Source of the DNA: Glandiceps talaboti
Lineage: Eukaryota > Hemichordata > Enteropneusta > Spengelidae
DNA length: 40,000 nt
Reading direction: 5' to 3'
NCBI RefSeq assembly: GCF_964340395.1
Contig: NC_135559.1
Coordinates: 9,868,759-9,908,758, forward strand
Shown here: in pieces, positions 35,176-40,000 of the stretch
Position numbering within the stretch: the first letter of the stretch is position 1
Layout: every line of letters starts with the position of its first letter
Notes under the pieces: generated by a model
Databases searched by the model: none
Told to the model about the DNA's origin: nothing
Seen by the model: the letters and a program-made list of their open reading frames with translations, nothing else
Made by a program: the position numbers and the translations under genes

Positions 35176-35231
35176 GTACCTTGTTTAAACAGGTGTACTA
35201 TCACGGCAAGACATAAGACAGCACCCTTCAT
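30498..35231 (-). CDS. L2: pancreatic-lipase-family secreted lipase
   Basis: Six exons, 5' to 3': 35231-35180, 34672-34386, 33819-33585, 32672-32551, 31673-31616 and 30730-30498. The 987 nt encode 328 aa. The signal exon ([17 protein letters not shown]) has the same 52-nt length as in L3. The triad is Ser171 (GHSLG), Asp194 (GLDPA) and His259. Cys249 and Cys254 bound a four-residue lid. Three extra residues precede the catalytic His (CDNGNHGR against CDHGR in the sisters), which may shift the His loop. No PLAT domain. The activity is inferred to be lipase or phospholipase A1. Intron 1 begins with gtaccc followed at once by a ~84-bp (TA)n run. Intron 3 holds a MITE. Confidence 0.9.
30810..30821. 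repeat. poly(G) run in L2 intron 5
   Basis: A run of about eleven G on the plus strand. The rest of intron 5 (30731-31615) shows no recognised feature. Confidence 0.8.
31674..32550 (-). other. L2 intron 4
   Basis: Noncoding, nothing recognised beyond its splice sites (donor gtgagg, acceptor tttttccag). Confidence 0.6.
33071..33460. mobile_element. 390-bp MITE with ~80-bp inverted ends
   Basis: The arms 33071-33150 and 33381-33460 are inverted copies with about 85-90% identity, from ttttggctgttatgttta inward to ggttttcc. The interior of ~230 bp has no coding capacity. It sits in L2 intron 3. The exact ends and target duplication are not resolved. Confidence 0.8.
34136..34240. repeat. (GA)n and (CAGT)n microsatellites
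   Basis: About 27 GA units (34136-34190) and about nine CAGT units (34205-34240), in L2 intron 2. Confidence 0.95.
35090..35173. repeat. (TA)n at the L2 first donor
   Basis: About 42 TA units that begin only six bases inside intron 1 (donor gtaccc, then tatata). Length changes here could affect splice-donor recognition. Confidence 0.97.
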
Positions 35232-36177
35232 TGTATATACTCTGCAACATAAGGTATAATTTTAACTTTGGTGAAAGCAATAATAAGAGTACTTTACATA
35301 TTTTATAGAAAATATCTTGCCTATAAGCTTAATGGTTAGGAGGTTTCAATTGAAAGCAGCACTCTAAAACTACTGAATAATGGTGGGAGCTTGTTACCAG
35401 TTTAAAAGGAGTATATAAGGAGTAAATAACAGCTGTTGCATGATATTATTATCAATTGCCCCAACAGAAGGTGAAGTAGACGAACACAATATGCAGACTA
35501 TATATTCATTTCAGAAAGACTCGATTTCTCTAGGATAGAGCTTTAAACAAGAATTGACTCAAGTTACTTTGATTATTGTTCGATTTACGTGAAAATAGAA
35601 AACAATTTTACCTTTCTTGGAATACTATAATGTAAAAAAATACTACAATCTAGTGTCGATGGCTAAAACTAGGATCGGTCCGATTATTACCGAAATTTAT
35701 TTTTTATTTAGCCAAACTTACCATATATCTTTGGAACATTATACAAAATTGCAAACATGCGGACAATGAAAGAATTGACCACTTACCTTAAATGACAGAA
35801 AAACTTGTGTTCGTGTTGTTGTTTTTGTCAACTTCACTTCACAGTATACAGGTGTAAGGAATTTATTAAAGTGTCTCGATTACACGGACTGGGTGTTGAT
35901 GGGCAGGAAACACAGATGTAAATAATGACCTCGTTCCCAGGAGGGAGGGGTAGGGGGGTCATTCACATGCCACGGGGACCTTTGTTTCAAAAGTGTTTCG
36001 GAAGAGTATGTCCTGTCCTAAGGTTAATAATGTGAGCACATGTTCATTTCTAGTATGACAAATGTAAATTCTGCTTACAGAAATAAAATATGAAATTAAC
36101 TGTAGGTGAGGAACACAACAAATAAAATACATGTCAAGTGTACTAAACGTCCAACGTCTTTTTTAAGTGTGTGAGAA
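35232..36177. other. intergenic between L2 and L1
   Basis: Holds the L2 promoter. A minus-strand donor aag|gtaagt at 35787/35786 could end a noncoding first exon that joins an acceptor-like ttatgttgcag just before the L2 ATG. No other gene is seen. Confidence 0.45.
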
Positions 36178-36187
36178 TTTATTTATT
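36178..36187 (-). terminator. poly(A) signals of L1
   Basis: Two overlapping AATAAA hexamers (aataaataaa) on the minus strand, about 66-75 nt after the L1 stop codon. Confidence 0.65.
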
Positions 36188-36252
36188 TACGGAATGCCAG
36201 TTTTAAAGAAATTGAGTTTTACATTTCTCATTCAGCAGAAACAGCTAATTAT

Positions 36253-39866
<3,614 letters not shown>

Positions 39867-40000
39867 TCTTCCAAATCTATTGAATAAATGCACGAACTAT
39901 TATGGCACTAATATACAAATACATATTCAGGTATTTAAGAGTAAATGTCGTATTATTCGAACGATGATGTAGGGTGTAATCTCTTCACAAATGAGAACTC
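39867..40000. other. upstream edge of L1
   Basis: 5' flank of L1. A possible TATA-like gtatatt (minus strand) lies about 45 bp before the ATG. The promoter may extend beyond the window. Confidence 0.3.

Overview
This is animal nuclear DNA, most likely from a marine invertebrate. The evidence is GT-AG introns with matched phases, signal-peptide exons, CUB and pancreatic-lipase-type domains, LINE and SINE relics, foldback elements and many long microsatellites. Base composition is AT-rich. I cannot name the phylum from the sequence.

Layout. Bases 1-8,450 hold no convincing host gene. They contain a 65-bp tandem duplication, a tRNA-derived SINE facing an inverted copy, an 800-bp element with ~125-bp inverted ends, a decayed LINE reverse-transcriptase tail, two hairpin elements, a minisatellite and microsatellites. 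Bases 8,498-23,331 (+) are one secreted multi-CUB gene: a signal-peptide exon followed by nine intact CUB exons, all joined by phase-1 introns (predicted 1,139 aa). The CUB exons lie in a tandem array with a ~1,503-bp unit. Each core unit has one intact CUB exon (type B) and one dead CUB exon (type A) with shared lesions. Three consecutive B exons encode identical protein. One unit carries a 5'-truncated LINE with a 9-bp target-site duplication. Bases 23,460-39,866 (-) hold three tandem paralogous secreted lipase genes, L3, L2 and L1 from left to right, transcribed right to left. Each has six exons with the same intron positions and phases.

The lipases (326, 328 and 334 aa) have the EVCY...LGCF start, GxSxG nucleophile, GLDPA aspartate and catalytic His of the pancreatic lipase family. 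They lack the C-terminal PLAT domain, and their lid is only four residues between two cysteines, as in some phospholipase A1-like members. The last CUB exon and the last exon of L3 converge tail to tail, with stop codons ~130 bp apart.

Nothing in the sequence shows that the CUB protein and the lipases work together; both are secreted families, and a digestive or secretory-gland setting is only a guess. The most unusual structure is the CUB array, with alternating live and dead exons, recent homogenisation and a live/dead mosaic exon.
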